A stretch of DNA of 8,225 nt. It comes from an uncultured Lachnospiraceae bacterium (GTDB taxonomy: Bacteria > Bacillota > Clostridia > Lachnospirales > Lachnospiraceae). This document shows, piece by piece, positions 6,733 through 8,225 of this stretch. A program made the position numbers and the translations under genes. The notes below the pieces were generated by a model, which made no database searches, had not been told where the DNA came from, and was given only the letters and a program-made list of their open reading frames with translations. Position 1 is the stretch's first letter, and every line of letters begins with the position of its first letter. The stretch lies in the NCBI GenBank assembly GCA_947003375.1, contig CAMQOJ010000176.1, positions 1 through 8,225 of the forward strand. The letters run 5' to 3'.

Positions 6733-6739
6733 CCTCCTT
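6733..6739 (-). promoter_or_regulatory. Ribosome binding site of the hybrid kinase
   Basis: On the minus strand AAGGAGG sits 8 bases before the ATG (6722-6724). This perfect match supports the full-length start, which includes the degenerate N-terminal receiver. Confidence 0.85.
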
Positions 6740-6784
6740 GTGTTCGTTCCTTTTTCCGCTGCCTGTTTCAGGGTCGCTTCTTCT

Positions 6785-6813
6785 ATTATATCATTGTTTG
6801 TCCGGCGTGGCAA
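6785..6813 (-). promoter_or_regulatory. Sigma-70-type promoter of the hybrid kinase gene
   Basis: Read on the minus strand, TTGCCA (6808-6813, 5/6 to the -35 consensus) and TATAAT (6785-6790, perfect -10) are separated by 17 bases. Transcription would start near 6778, giving a leader of about 54 bases before the kinase ATG. The -35 box lies 22 bases past the metF stop, and no terminator is visible between them, so the kinase may receive both its own and metF read-through transcripts. Confidence 0.75.
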
Positions 6814-6835
6814 CCGGATTTTGTGCGCTGTGCCG

Positions 6836-7693
6836 TCATCTATAAATCGCCGCAACGATTTCCGCCGTCGTCTTGGGCTTGTTCATGGCGTAGATATGGA
6901 TGTCGTTCACGCCGTTCTCCTGAAGGTCACGGATCTGGCGGATGGCATAGTCGATGCCGGCCTTGCGCATGTCCTCCTTATTGTCCCCGTAGGCGGCTAT
7001 CAGATTGGCCAGGGCTTTGGGGATGCTGGAGCCGGAGAGGGTGACGGTGGTGCCTAACTGTCCGGCGGAGGTGATGGGCATGATGCCCGCGCAGAAAGGG
7101 ACGGTGATGCCTTTCTTCTCCGCCTTCTCCAGGAAGGAATAGTAGTAGTCATTGTCGAAGAATAGCTGGCTGATGAAGAATTCCGCCCCCGCCTCCTGCT
7201 TCCTCTTGAGATGGTTCAGGTCGGACTCCATGCTGAAGCTCTCGAAATGCTTCTCCGGATAGCAGGCCCCCGCCATATGCAGGTCCGTATGCTCCCGCAG
7301 GAAATCCATCATGTCGTTGGCATGGGCGAAGTCCCGGGAGGCGAACTGCTCGTCGCTCATATCCTTGGGGCGGTCGCCCCGCAGGGCCAGGCAGTGGCTT
7401 ATGTTGTGGCGCTTAAGCTCCCCCGCGATCCGGAGCAGATCCTCCTTTCTGCTGCCTACGCAGGTCATATGGGCCACCGCATCTATCCCCAGGGTATTCT
7501 GGATATAGGAAGCGATTTCCACGGTCTTGCCGGCGCGGCTCCCGCCGGCCCCATAGGTAACGCTGATGAAATCCGGGGACAGCTTCCCCAGCGCGTCCAT
7601 CACCTGAAAAGCGGATTCAAAATCCCCGTCCTTCTTAGGGGGGAAGACTTCGAAAGAAAGGGTGGGCTTGTGCTCGAACATGTTCTGTAACAT
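6836..7693 (-). CDS. metF: 5,10-methylenetetrahydrofolate reductase
   Basis: A 285-residue soluble flavoprotein (TIM barrel) that reduces 5,10-methylene-tetrahydrofolate to 5-methyl-tetrahydrofolate, the methyl donor for methionine synthesis and, in some anaerobes, the methyl branch of the acetyl-CoA pathway. Marks: SFEVFPPK (13-20) with Glu15 at the position of the catalytic Glu28 of E. coli MetF; SVTYGAGGS (44-52); LALRGDRP (102-109) with the flavin/folate-contacting Asp107; QLFFD (176-180) with the folate-binding Gln176; GIMPITS (203-209); and the C-terminal GVNDIHIYAMNKP (261-273). The length agrees with bacterial MetF (about 290). The ATG at 7691-7693 is preceded by AAGGTGAT (minus strand, 7701-7708). 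A second in-frame ATG four codons later is less well placed. No methionine-synthase or electron-transfer partner gene is adjacent in this window. Confidence 0.96.
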   Translation of the reverse strand: MLQNMFEHKPTLSFEVFPPKKDGDFESAFQVMDALGKLSPDFISVTYGAGGSRAGKTVEIASYIQNTLGIDAVAHMTCVGSRKEDLLRIAGELKRHNISHCLALRGDRPKDMSDEQFASRDFAHANDMMDFLREHTDLHMAGACYPEKHFESFSMESDLNHLKRKQEAGAEFFISQLFFDNDYYYSFLEKAEKKGITVPFCAGIMPITSAGQLGTTVTLSGSSIPKALANLIAAYGDNKEDMRKAGIDYAIRQIRDLQENGVNDIHIYAMNKPKTTAEIVAAIYR

Positions 7694-7732
7694 TTTATAT
7701 CACCTTATTTTCCTTTGTTTCATGATTTCTGC

Positions 7733-7761
7733 TTGATTTTGCATTAAGAATATCGTAACAT
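7733..7761 (+). promoter_or_regulatory. Possible promoter for the MoxR-like ATPase gene, overlapping the metF promoter
   Basis: TTGATT (7733-7738) and TAACAT (7756-7761) are 17 bases apart; each matches the sigma-70 consensus at 4 of 6 positions. Transcription would begin near 7768, leaving a leader of about 127 bases. The -10 box shares bases 7756-7757 with the -10 box of the divergent metF promoter. It is weak and predicted by pattern only. Confidence 0.35.
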
Positions 7762-7780
7762 GAAAGAGAATGAAATTCAA
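7752..7780 (-). promoter_or_regulatory. Probable metF promoter
   Basis: On the minus strand TTGAAT (7775-7780, 4/6 to the -35 consensus) and TACGAT (7752-7757, 4/6 to the -10 consensus) are 17 bases apart, with a TG one base upstream of the -10 box (extended -10). Transcription would start near 7745, leaving a leader of about 50 bases, too short for a SAM riboswitch. The -10 box overlaps that of the divergent promoter for the ATPase. Confidence 0.55.
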
Positions 7781-7837
7781 GGGAAAGGTGGTTGCGATTT
7801 ACAGGGCGGACAGGCTTTGGCGGAAATTGCGTGGATG

Positions 7838-7864
7838 CGGTTCGGCCGGGGCGGATTCGGACCG
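7838..7864 (+). other. Weak hairpin in the leader of the ATPase gene
   Basis: CGGTTCG (7838-7844) can pair with CGGACCG (7858-7864) as a 7-base stem with one G-U pair around a 13-base G+C-rich loop. There is no U-run after it, so it is not an intrinsic terminator. It sits about 30 bases before the likely start codon. It could be a chance product of G+C-rich DNA. Confidence 0.25.
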
Positions 7865-7894
7865 TGAATGGCAGCGGAAGGGACATGTAGCGCT

Positions 7895-8225
7895 ATGGAG
7901 AGACAGGGATTTCAGGGAACCGGGGAATATGTGGCCAGCGAGGAGCTGATGGCCAGCGTGAATATCGCGATTGCGTTGAAGAAGCCTCTTTTGATCAAGG
8001 GGGAGCCGGGCACGGGCAAGACCATGCTGGCGGAGGCCGTGGCGAAGGCTCTGGGGAAGCGGCTGATCATATGGAACATCAAGTCCACCACCAAGGCCCA
8101 GGAGGGGCTGTACGTATATGACACCATCCAGCGGCTCTATGACGGGCAGTTCGGCGAGGAGGGCGTGGACGACATCGCCCATTACATCAAGCTGGGCAAG
8201 CTGGGGGAGGCCTTTGACAGCGAGG
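7895..8225 (+). CDS. MoxR-like AAA+ ATPase, N-terminal part (runs off window)
   Basis: The first 110 residues of an AAA+ ATPase of the MoxR/CbbQ type, chaperone-like ATPases often encoded beside von Willebrand factor A proteins and thought to remodel or activate partner proteins. The Walker A motif GEPGTGKT is at residues 36-43, preceded by YVASEELMASVNIAIALKK and followed by MLAEAVAKAL and the conserved stretch WNIKSTTKAQEGLYVYD. The Walker B, sensor and arginine-finger regions lie beyond the window, so completeness cannot be judged; relatives are about 280-300 residues. The start is uncertain: ATG 7895 has GGAAGGGA at 7875-7882, a rather long 12-base spacing, and an in-frame ATG at 7868, just after a TGA stop, would add nine residues but has no clear Shine-Dalgarno. 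The gene is divergent from metF. Confidence 0.88.
   Translation, partial: MERQGFQGTGEYVASEELMASVNIAIALKKPLLIKGEPGTGKTMLAEAVAKALGKRLIIWNIKSTTKAQEGLYVYDTIQRLYDGQFGEEGVDDIAHYIKLGKLGEAFDSE

Noticed and set aside
7694..7894. SAM or other methionine-related riboswitch upstream of metF
   Set aside because: The predicted metF leader is only about 50 bases and A+T-rich, without the helices or terminator of a SAM riboswitch.

Overview
The window looks like a contig end from a gut-type Clostridia bacterium, most likely a Lachnospiraceae relative with a moderately high G+C genome. This rests on G+C-rich coding DNA, strong AAGGAGG-type Shine-Dalgarno sites, and the style of the proteins: a GufA-like ZIP transporter, a clostridial multi-PAS hybrid kinase and a MoxR-type ATPase. 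The genus cannot be fixed from what is here.

The first 47 bases are not genomic. They are the tail of an Illumina P7 primer, a probable 8-base index and the full Nextera read-2 adapter with the Tn5 mosaic end. The first gene is therefore truncated by the contig edge and fused in silico to adapter sequence.

Layout: (1) 49-537 (+), C-terminal part of a ZIP-family metal transporter. (2) 688-2025 (+), a compact type-B carboxylesterase with its own promoter at about 573-602. (3) 2115-3557 (+), a MATE-family multidrug/sodium exporter 89 bases downstream, probably co-transcribed with the esterase. It carries a hydrophilic C-terminal tail built from an 18-base tandem repeat. (4) 3554-6724 (-), a 1056-residue soluble hybrid histidine kinase (degenerate receiver, three PAS-like domains, HisKA, HATPase, two receivers). 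It converges on the MATE gene so tightly that the stop codons overlap by 4 bases. (5) 6836-7693 (-), metF, methylenetetrahydrofolate reductase. (6) 7895-8225 (+), the first 110 residues of a MoxR-like AAA+ ATPase that runs off the window. metF and the ATPase diverge from a 201-base region holding two promoter-like sequences whose -10 boxes overlap.

Functionally this is mostly an ordinary chromosomal neighbourhood. The esterase and MATE exporter could act together on a hydrophobic ester compound. The kinase is an orphan with no adjacent DNA-binding response regulator. metF supplies methyl-tetrahydrofolate for methionine synthesis and one-carbon metabolism. I see no RNA gene, CRISPR array, insertion sequence, phage gene or defence cassette, and no gap over 300 bases. 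The items that most deserve checking are the adapter chimera, the palindromic tandem repeat at the convergent gene junction, and the HCHIH-headed degenerate receiver of the kinase. I do not see convincing evidence for a new multi-gene system.
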